This document shows positions 44,670-56,302 of a stretch of DNA of 64,000 nucleotides, in pieces. A program made the position numbers and the translations under genes. The stretch covers positions 58,102,529 to 58,166,528 of the forward strand of contig CM055103.1 of assembly GCA_029204225.1 (NCBI GenBank), given 5' to 3'. The notes beneath the pieces are model-generated. The model did no database searches. It had not been told where the DNA came from and saw only the letters and a list, made by a program, of their open reading frames with translations. The stretch comes from Diphasiastrum complanatum (lineage: Eukaryota; Streptophyta; Lycopodiopsida; Lycopodiales; Lycopodiaceae). The first letter of the stretch is position 1, and each line of letters begins with the position of its first letter.

Positions 44670-45661
44670 TTTTGGCATAAAAGGATGGGGCACCTCAACT
44701 TCAAGTCATTGGAGGTAACGACTAGGAAGCAAGTTCTCAAGCTCTTTAGTAGCATCAATCATGTTTGTGAGTCTTGTGCTTTGTCAAAGTCAAATAGACT
44801 ACATTATACTAGATCTACATCTAAATCTACAAATCCTTTTGAAGTTGTACATTCGGATATTCATGGAATTACTACAATTAGCAATTGCCGAGCTAAGATG
44901 TATGTAGCTTTCATTGATGATTTTAGTAGATTTTTTTGGATCTATCTACTGAAGATCAAAGATGAAGTATATGATGTCTTTGTTAAGTTCAAGAATGCAA
45001 GGGAGAACCAATTTTCTACAAGGATCAAATGCTTGAGGAGTGACAATGGTGGAGAGTACATATCTACCGAGTTTAAGGCTTTTTGTGATGAGCATGGGAT
45101 CAAGAGAGGGAGTATACAACATCAAGGACCCCACAACAAAATGGATTGGCTGAAAGGAAGAATAGGACCTTATGTGAAAGTGCCAAAGCTATGAGGTTAT
45201 GTGCTAATCTTCCTAAACCATTTTGGGATCAAGCTTTGTGGTGTGCTAACTTTTTATGCAATAGGTGGCCGAGTGCTATGTTGGATGGAAGGACACCTTT
45301 TGAGATGCTATTCAAGAGAAGGCCGAGTGTCAACTTTCTTAAAACTTTTGGATGCACATGCTATGTCAACATAACTCTTGATGATAGGACCAAGGAGGAT
45401 CCATCTTCAAGGAAAGATATATTTGTTGGATATAGTGAGGTGAGTAAAGCCTACAAGGTTTACATTCCTACTACTAAAAAAGTGATAGTTGGTAGAGATG
45501 TCATTTTTTATGAGGGGAACATTCCAAAAGTATCTTCAAGTGATGATGTTGTGGACGGATCTAACATTCTTGATGTTCATGTAAAGGCTACTACTTTAGA
45601 TGGTGATGATGAAGGACCTTCATCAAGTCAAAAGCCAAGGAGAACATCAAGGGAAAGATAA
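44670..45661 (+). pseudogene. Copia B integrase
   Basis: HKRMGHLNFKSLEV and CESCALSKSNRLHYTRS give the HHCC zinc-binding part. FEVVHSDIHGITTISNCRAK carries the first Asp, FIDDFSRFFWIYLLKIKD follows, and LRSDNGGEYISTEFKAFCDE carries the second Asp. A frameshift near 45119 leads into NGLAERKNRTLCESAKAMRL with the catalytic Glu, then RTPFEMLFKRRPSVNFLKTF and DIFVGYSEVSKAYKVYIPTT. All three catalytic residues are present; only the one frameshift and the terminal TAA (45659-45661) disrupt it. This is one of the best preserved enzymes in the window. Confidence 0.92.
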
Positions 45662-46225
45662 ATGCCTTCAAGGCTCACTTATGATGAGAAGGGTAAGCAA
45701 GCAGTTGCTGGAACTAATGACCTCAAAGGAAAAGACAAAGCCCATGTAGCCGACTTGTCAGACTCGTCCGACATATTGAACATCGAGGTTCCTCAGTCGA
45801 CTATTCCCATTGAAGGTCCAAGCTCATCTACTTTCGATGAACAACATATTTACGGTGAATTCGAAGAAGATGATGTCGTAGTTCAGCAACTACAATATGA
45901 TGAAAATAATCAACTTCCTCCATTTTCCAGAAGATCATCAAGGACTAGCAAACCACCTGTGAGGTATATCGACGAGTCTGCAGCCTATCTTGTTCAAGAA
46001 TCGACAATTGTCGAAGAGGCACTTAGTCAGCCTGATTCCGATCTCTGGAAAGAAGCTATGGATAAAGAGTATCCATCTCTTATCAAGAACCAGACATGGA
46101 CAATTGTCGAATTATCTGCTAGCAGAAACGTAGTTGATTGTAGATGGATTTTCAAAGTCAAGTACAAAGTAGACGGAGGCATCGACAAAAGAAAAGCCCG
46201 ACTTGTCGCCAAAGGATTTTCTTAG
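45662..46225 (+). pseudogene. Copia B linker and start of RT, truncated
   Basis: Opens with MPSRLTYDEKGKQ, matching the PSRLTYFEKWKQ linker of copia A1. From about 45700 the composition and codon choice change (DLSDSSDILN). The rest resembles copia F instead: STIVEEALSQPDSDLWKEAM, EYPSLIKNQTWTIVE, NVVDCRWIFKVKYKVDG and RKARLVAKGFS. It stops at TAG 46223-46225, where the Gln of KGFSQ is expected, and the following sequence is no longer RT. RT catalytic motifs and RNase H are missing. Confidence 0.85.
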
Positions 46226-46325
46226 GTATATGTGGAATAGGCATCTCGGATCACTCTCACTCTGCAAGTCAAGGAAGTATGACAGATTGAAGCCAAGGTT
46301 CGTAAGAATATCCTTGGCTAGGATA
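46226..46325. other. Junction sequence between copia B and gypsy G2 LTR
   Basis: About 100 bp without recognisable similarity; probable breakpoint debris. Confidence 0.3.
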
Positions 46326-47090
46326 AGCTGCTCATCATAATTATTGATAGATCATGAAAATGTCCCCTAAATAGGGTTTAGGGGCCTTCCGATGGTGGAG
46401 AGAGAGTGATGAGTCACAAGAGGCCATGGTAGCAGTGATTCTAGATTGTTCTGAAAATTTTGAAAATTCTGAAAAATTTTAGCATGAACTCGATAGCAGA
46501 AATCTAGAATGAATTCATGGAGGGGATGCTGGAGGCCTATTTATAGACTTTTTTGGTCAAGAATTCACAACTCTACCTAGAAATCGTCCACAATCTCCAC
46601 GATTTCCTAATGAGGTTCGCAAATTTTGAGACACTGTTATGAGGGTTGGCAAATTCCTGTAAGTGATTTTTGTGTACCAAAATAAGAAAAATGATGACAG
46701 TGCAAAAATGTGTCTGATTAGAATCTGTAGATATGTCAAAGAAATTGTGGAGATGATTCTAAGCTTCAACGGATTGTCTACAAATTCTGTCAGTGAGGAT
46801 ATGATGGAAAAATAGATTTTTTTCTATTTTTGAAAAGTTTGTCTCTGAGACAGAATTTGTGGAGGCCAAAAATGAATCGTGCATAGTAAAAAAGTGGTTG
46901 GACGAATTCTATCTGGGGTGGTTGTGAGACAAATGGTCTGAAAAGAATTTCTATGGTTCTCTCAGAAAAAGACTGATTGTATGTCTAATCTGAAGGTATC
47001 TTGAATTTCTAAAACAAGAAAACTCGGCAAAAAAATTGGCAAGTAGGCAGTAAAGAAAAGTAAGGAAGAAAAATTATGAAAGAAAGAAAT
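46326..47090 (-). repeat. Probable 3' LTR of gypsy G2, minus strand
   Basis: Non-coding sequence immediately downstream (minus strand) of the G2 integrase C-terminus. A promoter-like AAGTCTATAAATAGGCC on the minus strand (about 46533-46550) and recurring GAATTC/AGAATTCAC phrases support LTR identity. Borders are not defined. Confidence 0.5.
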
Positions 47091-47099
47091 TAATATATA

Positions 47100-48135
47100 T
47101 CAAGATAAAAGCAGGGCTCATTGTACTTTCTCAGTCTACTCCCATTGACCACAGTGTCTAAGATATCGCCTTGGAGGGTCTGGAGTTGTACATATCCAGA
47201 GGCAAATATGTTCTAAATGATATAAGGTCCTTGGCAAGAAAATTTGAGTTTTTCTTTAAAGGCCTTGGCCTGGTATAACAAAACCTTATCCCCAACTTGG
47301 AATTCGTTGAGTTTCAAAGATCGATCATGCCATGTTTTTTGTTGATGTTTGTGGACTTGTTGAGCATGGATGCTGATCCGTTGTGTTTTACATAGTTGTT
47401 CCAGATGGAATAATTGGTTTGCTAGAGTCTTTCAATTATCTAGCTCTAGGTTATAGGCTACTCAAAGGGATGGGATATGGAATTCTATAGGCATAACGGC
47501 TTCTTGGCCATATGCTAGCTGGAAAGGTGTTAAGCCTGTAGCTCTCTTCAGGGTGGTGCAATAAGCCCATAGAGCAACATGAAGTTTTAGTTCTCAATCA
47601 GATCGGCTGGACTCAACAATTTTGGTGAGAATTCCACATAGGATTTTATTGGTGGATTCCGCCTGGCCATTTCATCATGGATAGTATGGAGAACTTTTGC
47701 GATTTATCACAAAAAATTGGAAAGAAGATCTGCTATGACAGAGTAAAGAAAATATGTAACCCTATCACTGATAAATTCTAGAGGACATCCGAAACTAACG
47801 ATAACCTGTTCATAGAAAATTTTTTTGGTAGAACGAGCGTCAACATTATGAACAACTCTTGCTTTAGCCCATTTGGTACAATAGTCTATAGCTACTATGA
47901 TATAACGAGATTGAGTGTGTCGAGCAGCGGGACTAATGGGTCCAACATAATCAATCCCCCATTTCTAGAAAGCTTGATCAGTGGTTACAAGGTGCAAAGA
48001 CATGTAGTTGGTCTTTTGAAATCATTTTGTGCTTTGGCAAACATCACAAGCCTTTGTGTGATTGTGCATATCCTTAAAGAGCATTGGCCACCAGAATCCG
48101 ACCAAGAGGAAAAAGCTTTATCTTTAAGAAAGTTA
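47100..48135 (-). pseudogene. Gypsy G2 integrase
   Basis: Minus-strand reading across several frames shows the zinc-binding end (HKMISKDQLHVFAPCNH), then GIDYVGPISPAARHTQSRY (first Asp), VAIDYCTKWAKARVV, and FGCPLEFISDR (second Asp). Later blocks are ESTNKILCGILTKIVE, SDWELKLHVALWAY, RATGLTPFQLAYGQEAVMPI, KTWHDRSLKLNEFQVGDKVL and LKFSCQGPYII. Order and motifs identify a Ty3/gypsy integrase with its C-terminal domain. More than ten stops and frameshifts make it a pseudogene. RT and RNase H, which should precede it, are absent; copia C abuts at about 48135. Confidence 0.88.
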
Positions 48136-48139
48136 ATCT

Positions 48140-48560
48140 ATAATCCTAGTATGTAGTGAATTTTTCCAAGATCTTGCATCTTGGACTCTTTTCCAAGTGC
48201 AATCTTGGTTTCCTCAACTAATTGATACAACTTCCTATTAGAATGATATCATCAACATAAATAAGAAGGATGACAATATTTTTATCAAAAAACTTGATAT
48301 ACAAGGAAGGATCATAGTTACTAAGATTAAGTCCTAGTGACTCAAGAAAGGTGTTCAGTTGAGAATACCATGACCCGGAGCTTGCTTTAGTCCATATAGA
48401 CTTTTGAAGAGCAAGCAAGCTTTGTCTTTGTCATGGATGAACCCAATGGCCTGATCCATATGAATCTCTTCTTCTAGATATCCATTTAAAAATGCATTAG
48501 AGACATCTAATTGAAGAACTTGCCAATTGAAAAAACAAGCAAGATTATGTAAGCTTTCTT
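48140..48560 (-). pseudogene. Copia C reverse transcriptase fragment
   Basis: Begins abruptly at [20 protein letters not shown] (first catalytic Asp). It continues [30 protein letters not shown] and, after a frameshift, [20 protein letters not shown] and IYVDDIILIGS with YVDD at 48248-48259. It ends at DLGKIHYILGL near 48150. The RT N-terminus and the integrase-RT linker are deleted, as is all of RNase H. Confidence 0.88.
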
Positions 48561-49399
48561 GTTGGATGCATATCCAACCATGATCCCCTTAATAGAATTA
48601 GGATCATCTATTTTTCTTGTTTCCAAGGGCACATGAACAAAGCAAGCACAACCAAAACTTTAAGGTGATCTACCTTAGGTTTCTTTTTAAACAAGACTTC
48701 AAAAGATGATTTTCCAGCAAGTGCATTGTGGGGTAATCTATTGCACAATTAGTTTGCACAATTTATAGCTTCACCCCAATATTCAATAGGCAAAGAAGCT
48801 TCAACACGAATTGCTTTAGCACATTCACATAAAGATCTATTTTTTCTCTCAGCAACTCCATTTTGAGATGGAGAATAAGCACAAGCAAACTCTCTCTTCA
48901 TTCCTTCACCTTCACAATATTCATGAAACTTGTTGGAGATGTATTCACCTCCTCCATCACTTCTTAAAGCTTTAACTTTGAAAGAAAATTGTTTCTCAAC
49001 ATAAGCTTTGAAGATTAGGAAGTGATCAAATACCATAGCCTTTGAAGAAAGTAGATACAACCAAGTATATCTAGTAAAGTCATCAATAAAGGTGACAAAA
49101 CATGTTGCATCACCAATACTTTTAGAAGAGGAAAAATGAACATCCGAGTGTATAAGCTCCAAAGAATGGATAGTCTTGATAAAAGACTTCTGATATGGCA
49201 TTCTGTGTGATTTTGCAATAGCACAAGCCTCACAAGGCTTGAAATCTTTGGAAAGAGATTTTGGAAGACCAATAGCCTTCACTTTCTTGACCATAGATGA
49301 CATAGATTTAAAGTTAGGATGCCCCAACCTTCTAGGCCACAACTCCTCCTTAGATAACAAAGCAACTTCACAAAGGTTTGCATTCTCATAAGAATTCAA
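48561..49399 (-). pseudogene. Copia C integrase
   Basis: LWPRRLGHPNFKSMSSMV and CEACAIAKSHRMPYQKSF form the zinc-binding part. LELIHSDVHFSSSKSIGDAT has the first Asp, VTFIDDFTRYTWLYLLSS follows, LRSDGGGEYISNKFHEYC has the second Asp (DGGGE instead of DNGGE), and NGVAERKNRSLCECAKAIRV has the catalytic Glu. The frame is open for 216 codons. The C-terminal part continues in other frames (LFKKKPKVDHLKV). The catalytic triad looks intact. Confidence 0.92.
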
Positions 49400-49549
49400 C
49401 TTAAAAATTCTACCACATCTAGATGCATCAGCTAGAATCTCATCATTTTTCTTTATAAAACACTTTGGAGTTGAACTTTACATCACAACCATTATCAAGC
49501 AACTTTCCCACACTAATCAAGTTCTTTGTAAGTTTTGTAGCCAACCAAT

Positions 49550-50740
49550 CTAGATCAAGATGGATCTAGTCCCCAAGCTGACCAGCCAGACTCGATAGGA
49601 AAAATGAACATTAGAAAGTGCAAGAACTTTTGAAGAAGCAAGTTTCAACGGAATGTTGTCAATTCCTTCTATAGAGCACTCATGATCATTAGCAGTGTAA
49701 ATAGATCTCTTAAGTCCTTTATAAGGTACAATTGAGTCAAATGACTCCTTTGAACAGCACATATGTGAAGAAGCTCCACTATCTATGTGCCAAGCTCCAA
49801 CTTTCTTGAAAGGTGATGAAGAAAAACTGGACACCATAAGTGATCCTTCTCCATCACTTGCAACAGAATCTTTTTTAATCTCTTTGGAGAGGTTAGCCTG
49901 CTTGAGTTGGTTTTTCTTATTAAAGCAATTAGAGGCATAGTGCCCCTTCTTGCCACAGAAGAGACACTTCACTTTATTCTTCTTGGTCTTTGAGGTAGAG
50001 AGATGAGATGAATCATCCTCTTCACCATCTTCATCTCGATCTTTGGCTTTGTCTTTGTTGGATGCTTGAGAGAACTGGTTCTTAATCCTTCCTTTATGCT
50101 TGTCTTTGACAAAGAGGGCTTTGTCACTTCCACCATGCTCGAGTTTGTTCATCCTAGAAAGTTTATAGCTTTTCCTTGATTCTTCAGAAATCAGAATTCC
50201 TTGGAGAGTTTCTAGATTAGACAACTCCTCCTTAATGGCATAAGACTGAACAAGATTATCATAGTCATCTTTCAAGCCATTTAAAATAACTTGAATTAGC
50301 TCATCTTGGTTAATAGTAATACCAACACATGAAAGCTCTCTATGTTAATCTTTAACTCTCATAACATAGTTTGATGCACTCTCATCACTTCTTTGGAAAC
50401 TTTGGAAAATCTGATTCCTAAGAGTGAGTATTCTAGAAGTATTCTTTTTTTCATAGATGGACTTAAGTGCATCCCAAGCATCTTTGGTTGTAGTGCAAGA
50501 TCTTATCTTTCTCAAAATTTCATTAGATACATTCATCTTAATGAAATGTAGAGCCATTCTAGCTCTCTTCCTATACTTAGGAATTTCAGCCTATGCTTGA
50601 GGCTCCTCCTCAACACCAAGCACAATATCCATAACATCCTAGAGTATCAAAATAGACTCCATTCTAAACATCCAAATTGAGTAATTAGAAGTATTTAGTC
50701 TCTCAATTGCTTCTAGAAGATATTCTCCCAAAGGTGCCAT
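49550..50740 (-). pseudogene. Copia C gag and protease
   Basis: Gag starts at ATG 50740 (MAPLGEYLLEAIERLNTSNY), with two TAGs near its start where Gln fits (LIL[Q]DVMDIV and EPQA[Q]AE). It continues MALHFIKMNVSNEILRKIRS, DAWDALKSIYEKKNTSRIL and, after a TAA, LIQVILNGLKDDYDNLVQSY. One canonical zinc knuckle CLFCGKKGHYASNC is present (about 49930-49971), then protease DSGASSHM at 49772-49783 and HECSIEGIDNIPLKL. The distal protease-integrase linker is scrambled near 49560. Confidence 0.9.
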
Positions 50741-51496
50741 TTAGATGAAGACTTCTTAGTTATTGGACTGCAATATGTTTGAGCTTGTTCCAATCAGACT
50801 TAAAGTTGCTACTCTCTTTCACTATAGGTATTTTCAAGGATGTTCTACCTTCCTATATGAAACACTTGCAACTATATTTGAGATGGATCTCAAATATTCC
50901 ACAAGACAAGTTATCTAGATCAGACACACAAAGTGGATTGAGACACTTTGGCTAGTTTGAATCCTACTTTTGGCACGTGTGAAATGTATCAGAAGAAAAC
51001 AATATTGACACTCAGAAGGCTCAAAGGCTGTTCAATTACTTCAAACTTAGTCTTGATCTTCATTTTCTTGTGTATGATGCTCAAAACAATGGATCAGAAC
51101 AAAGCAAGGTTGAATCAAATCAAAATGTTGTGACTCAGATTTTGGACCTATCTCTATCATCTTCAAGAGCTTATAACCCTTGATAAACACATCAGATTGA
51201 TTTGGTCTCAATTTCTATGGAAAGTACAGATCATAAACTTTCCATCAAGCTATAAGACCACTATCTTTGGATCCACAAGCAAGGAGATGGTAGAGACTGA
51301 ATATATCTGATTTTCACACATGCGGAATTCCAGAATTCCATACTACCACTTTTCAGGTCTGAAAATTCAGTTCCAATCCGATTTGATCCAAACACACATC
51401 AGAGAAAGGTGAGAAAAAGTGCAAAACTGCTTTTTTGTTTGATTTAGCTCTCAATTTCTTGTACAATCAGAGATGTTAGCATGCAAAGCTCAATTT
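50741..51496 (-). other. 5' leader of copia C
   Basis: About 755 bp between PBS and gag. It contains a block (about 51160-51290) with TTTCCATCAAGCTATAAG and CTATCTTTGGATC that also occurs in the copia D leader (60480-60600 and again near 61440-61550), although the rest of the two leaders is poorly conserved. Confidence 0.55.
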
Positions 51497-51509
51497 GGCT
51501 CTGATACCA
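51497..51509 (-). promoter_or_regulatory. Primer-binding site of copia C
   Basis: Minus strand TGGTATCAGAGCC (continuing AAATTG) immediately after the LTR end TTCTATCA; initiator tRNA-Met type. Confidence 0.88.
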
Positions 51510-52258
51510 TGATAGAATTTCCAGAATTCACACGTGTGGGGAAGATCCACAAGTATGATAGATCTAATTAAGCCTTATGATTAGCACAGTAACCTGATTA
51601 TACATTGATTAGAAGATCTAGTACAGAAGTTATGGCTTAACCACAATCTAGCATGCTAAGCATCAGAATATGATAGCAATGAATCATAAATGAGCAAAAG
51701 TACAAGATATCAGTGTATTAGCATTAGCCTCAACATGAGTTAGAGAGAGAAAGATAGATAACAAGCAAAAATTATGTGGATCCAAAATGGCATGAGATAG
51801 CTACAAAGCTTTGGTTCTTCATAAAAAATTATGAGGAGAGCTACACATATTTAGGGAGTTTGAGGTAGCTCAAGGTAGAACCACATTCATCCATCATTTA
51901 ATGACATCTAAATTGAAAACTAGAGTCTATGTGACATTTGTCACTTCTCATGCATGAAACTCTACCAACTTTTTGCAAGTGTGCTAGTTCTAACTAGAAA
52001 TGTACAAATCATCATGCATGTGTCCATCACACTTTGTGCATGCCTTGCATGTCACTATGGATCACTTACAATTAATGCATGTGAATTGCCACGAGTTTCT
52101 ACAAGCATAATTTTGCTAATTCTATGTCTACAAACTATATGCAAGTTGTACTCATCATTGTAGATGTGACATATCCATGTAGCTCGAGTTCTATCTAGGC
52201 CAAACTTGGCATTTTGCATTTATGAACAACATACTTGCATGGTACAATATTTGTAGCA
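51510..52258 (-). repeat. 5' LTR of copia C
   Basis: The 3' end is fixed by the PBS at 51510. It contains CACACGTGTG (51529-51538) about 20 bp from that end. The 5' start is approximate; TGCTACAAATATTG at 52258 is one candidate. A shared phrase ACTCGAGCTACATG links it to the copia D LTR (57080-57095). Confidence 0.7.
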
Positions 52259-52269
52259 AGCCTAAAGTC

Positions 52270-53500
52270 AAGATGGATTATTTTTTCATTTCAACAATTA
52301 CTGGGAATGTCAAGTACTATTAGATCTACATCAAACTTTAGGCCTCCTAGTTTGATCAGCACTTGCAGAAGGAAACCAGTAGGTCAAACCACACTTTGAT
52401 CAGCCATCCTAAGCTGACAAGTGGGTTTGGTAAGCTTGTCTCTCAGATTCCATTCTAGCATGAGGGATGCGAAAATGATATTGACACCTGAGCCACCATC
52501 GAAAACAGCTAGGACTTCGCGAGATTGGCAATGGATAGCTGGGATTTTGATGTTGTCTCATTCATTGAGTGGATTGGTGAGGTGTAATGGCATTTCGGGC
52601 AACTCGTCAGGGGTGGTGGTGTCAGTGGATTGGATTTGGGTTTTCCATTTGCCAGCATGTTTCCATAGGACATGGAATGGGAGAGTTACATTGGTTGCAA
52701 TAAATCCCCCCAGACTTCAGTAACTTCACGGGTTTTGTTTCCAAAAGGCTTGTGAGGTAGTTTGTGGGAGGTGAAAGATTGTTAGTCGACATTGCAGAGT
52801 TGTTGGCGATACTAATGATGCAGCCAAAGTTTTCCAAATGGGTGAGGATAAACGATGGGGGTTGAGTCTTCACTTGGAGGGATAGCATGATGTTGGGTTT
52901 TGTTGGGTGCAAGTGTAGGGGCTTGGCGTTGGGTTTGTATCATATTCAAGACTCATGCGAGATGAGTTTCAACTGGCAAAGTTTCTACTTGCACTGAACA
53001 TACAGGAGCAGCATATTTGGATCAAGATGGACAGTCCTTCACATGATGTTCAATACCACAGTTTTCACAAGCTGGAGGAAAGCGGAGTTTATCTGGGCAG
53101 CGAATACTAGGATGCTTACCTGCACATATAGAATATTCTTATATTGTTGGGAGTTGATGCGTGACAAATATAGCTTGGTTTAGACTTAGGCATTGGGATC
53201 CGCTGCTTGAGCATTAGGATCATACGTATAATAAACAGCCATTTTAGTAGGGTATTGTGGTTGAGTATTGCCTTTCACATAGTAGGTTGCTGGATCGATA
53301 GTATTGGGATCAAGATAATGTACAACTTGTTGTGGAGCAGGTTGGTTAACGACAAACTGTTGACATGGTGGTTGGTACTGATTTGGTGCAGTTGGTCGTG
53401 GTTGGTATACCACTGCTCGTGGCATTGGCTGTTGTGGAGGGTACAGGTGGTATGCTCAATAAATGGTGGGTCAATGTTGCAATGATCTGATCTTTTTGCT
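52270..53500 (-). pseudogene. Gypsy G2 gag end and protease
   Basis: A Pro/Gln/Tyr-rich segment (53186-53425, with PTAPNQYQPPCQQF) precedes a single zinc knuckle CENCGIEHHVKDC of CX2CX3HX4C spacing (about 53040-53078). The protease active-site motif VFDGGSGVNII is at 52477-52500. It is followed by FASLMLEWNLRD, LRMADQSVV and KLGGLKFDVDLIVLD, a classic gypsy protease. It ends at about 52270 where copia C begins. DGGSG and the short-spaced knuckle resemble G1, but the integrase ends differ, so G1 and G2 are related lineages. Confidence 0.85.
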
Positions 53501-53548
53501 GAAACTGAAGAAACCACAAAGATATGGAAACAATCTAGACTCTCATTT

Positions 53549-55562
53549 TTCTCTTTTTAGCAAATCCTAGCACATAGAATCTCGATTTCTTGATCACAAT
53601 AGAGCTCAGCATAATATGATAAAATTTTGCCAACACTTAAGATTGAAACACACTCTTGAAAATTTCAGAAACTTAAAATCAAGAGGTTCTATCAAATTTA
53701 GGGTTTCTCCAAAAATGAGAAATATTGAATCAAGCAAAATGTACATGCAAAAGCTAGAATCTAGATATCTCATAGAATATACCATTCGCAATCATGAGCA
53801 ATTTTTGTTTCCACATTCCAGTATCTGGTCCAAAAAATTGGCCATCTACAAGAATTTTGACCTAAAATAATTTTAAGATCACAAAGATCCAAACTCTATA
53901 CTTGAAACTTATAAGATTTGAGCTAGAAACACCTCCGAATCCACATAGAATTTATGGTTCTCTCCACCAACTTTCACTTCAAACCTGTGAAGGATTTCAA
54001 TTACAAAGAGAAATACTCTACCAATCTCACCAATGTAGAAAAATCAGCATCTACACACAAAATGAGATGCAAACTCTAATAGAACTTGATCAAACTTGGA
54101 TGAGATGATAAAGTACTATTGCTATCCATACAAAAATAACAAGCTATTGTCTTTCGCACTTGTGGATCCAAAAATAGCAAATATAGATCATTCTACACAT
54201 AGAATTGCAAGCAATCACAAGTATAGTGCACTAATGGATAGTAGAACTCAAGAGAACCATGTATAAGCATGAAATGAGATAGAGAAGAGAGAAGATAGCT
54301 CTCTCCATGAGTTACATCCTTTTATAACAGGTCCAAACCCTATTTGGCCACTTGGCTTTCCCAACAAAAAGATAACTCTACTGATTTTGGGTCTAGATTC
54401 AATGTTCCCAAGATTCAAACTTGAATCTACTAAAACTCACATTCTAACTTTCTCACACTTTCAAAAAGTGTTTATTCAAATGAAATTTAGATTAATTAAC
54501 TTTGAAAAGTTATTCTCTAAGTCTAAAACAAGTTTTCTCTTTTTAGCAAATCCTAGCACATAGAATCTCGATTTCTTGATCACAATAGATCTCAACATAA
54601 TATGATGAAATTTTGCCAACACTTAAGATTGAAACACACTCTTGAAAATTTCATAAACTTAAAATCAAGAGATTCTATCAAATTTAGGGTTTCTCCAAAA
54701 ATGAAAAATATTGAATCAAGCAAAATCTACATGCAAAAGCTAGAATCTAGATATCTCATCTGATAGAATATACCATCCGCAATCATGAGCAATTTTTGTT
54801 TCCACATTCCAGTATCTGGTCCAAAAAATTGGCCATCTACAAGAATTTTGACCTAAAATAATTTTAAGATCACAAAGATCCAAACTCTATACTTGAAACT
54901 TATAAGATTTGAGCTAGAAACACCTCCAAATCCACATAGAATTTATGGCTCTCTCCACCAACTTTCACTTCAAACCTGTGAAGGATTTCAAATCCTTAAG
55001 ATCCAATCCACTTATAAGATCTTGGGTTACAAAGAGAAATACTCTACCAATCTCACCAATGTAGAAAAATCAGCATCTACACACAAAATGAGATGCAAAC
55101 TCTAATAGAACTTGATCAAACTTGGATGAAATGATAAAGTACTATTGCTATCCATACAAAAATAGCAAGCTATTGTCTTTCGAATGCGTGGATCCAAAAA
55201 TAGCAAACATAGATCATTCTACACATAGAATTGCAAGCAATCACAAGTATAGTGCACTAATGGATAGTAGAACTCAAGAGAACCATGTATAAGCATGAAA
55301 TGAGATAGAGAAGAGAGAAGATAGCTCTCTCCATGAGTTACATCCTTTTATAATAGGTCCAAACCCTATTTGGCCACTTGGCTTTCCCAACAAAAAGATA
55401 ACTCTACTGATTTTGGGTCTAGATTCAATGTTCCCAAGATTCAAACTTGAATCTACTAAAACTCACATTCTAACTTTCTCACACTTTTAAAAAGTGTTTA
55501 TTCAAATGAAATTTAGATTAATTAACTTTGAAAAGTTATTCTCTAAGTCTAAAACAAGTTTG
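53549..55562 (-). repeat. Tandem duplication of family B LTR plus leader
   Basis: 53549-54534 and 54535-55562 are direct copies, nearly identical apart from a 4-bp and a 36-bp indel and a few substitutions. Each unit on the minus strand is an LTR (B6 54977-55556, B5 53986-54530) followed by about 430 bp of leader. LTR starts read TGTTTTAGACTTAGAG. No tRNA-Met primer site follows the LTR ends here (GGTTTGAAGTG instead). No coding sequence. Confidence 0.9.
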
Positions 55563-55642
55563 CCCTAAATATGCCAAATATGGAAATATAGACAAATATG
55601 ATCAAACTAGTTGAATTTTTCACAAAACCTGCTAGGATACCA
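55563..55642. other. Junction with diverged primer-site sequence of LTR L
   Basis: On the minus strand TGGTATCCTAGC (55631-55642) follows the LTR L end TTTTTCACA; it matches the primer site TGGTATCAGAGC at 10 of 12 positions. Confidence 0.6.
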
Positions 55643-56302
55643 TGTGAAAAATCAGAGATCAAAACACATCTAGTTCATCAAATATTTAGCCAAATTTGGT
55701 TTTACATCTAGAAATAGCTAGAAGAAAGAAATCACTACTTTATACATGCTAGAATTTAGAATTGCACAAAGATCTAATCATAAACACTTAGATATGACTT
55801 AATATTGTCCATGTTCATACATCATTAGTACAGTATTGTACTTCACATGTGTGAAAGCTAGATCAACCATAAAATCAACATTTTACACATAGAAACTCAA
55901 GATATCAAGAGAGAAACACATGAGATCGAATAAGAAACACAAGAGATGAATTTCCCACAAAGAAAGAAACTTTGATGATTATTTCTCCACACAGGTACAA
56001 CTATTTATAGCCTCCAGAATGTCATTTTTCCACTTTCTCCAAAATTGACCTAATTTGAAAACTCCTAGATACTTCATAAAAAACCTAGAAAAACTCGTCT
56101 AGTAGCAATGTGCTAAAATTAGCCAATTAGAATGGGTCCAGATCCGATCTCATCTACTTATCTACTTGCCAAGAATAATACAAGCACTATTTAGGCCTTC
56201 ATTGACAAATATGAAACTATCTCTAAGTGGAGATTTCATTTTGGCCTCCAAAAATGCCAATAAACCAACAACTAGTTGACATTTTTTCACATGGAGCATG
56301 TT
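55643..56302 (-). repeat. LTR L, minus strand, related to families B and D
   Basis: Ends TTTTTCACA before a diverged primer site. It has a minus-strand TATA (GCTATAAATAG, about 55998-56008) and a CpG-decayed palindrome CACATGTGTG at 55844-55853. The start is not defined; copia D's 3' LTR begins at 56303. Confidence 0.55.

Larger units (their letters stand above)
48140..52258 (-). mobile_element. Ty1/copia element C inside gypsy G2, minus strand
   Basis: 5' LTR (51510 to about 52258), PBS, gag, knuckle, protease, integrase and partial RT, all on the minus strand. The 3' end is cut at 48140 in mid-RT, where gypsy integrase resumes, so RNase H and 3' LTR are gone. Gypsy G2 gag-protease lies on one side and G2 integrase on the other, which fits a copia inserted in G2 followed by a deletion removing the copia 3' half and the G2 RT. 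Confidence 0.85.

Noticed and set aside
52421-52723. 100-codon plus-strand frame
   Set aside because: It lies antisense to the gypsy G2 protease region on the minus strand, which has the recognisable DGGSG motif.
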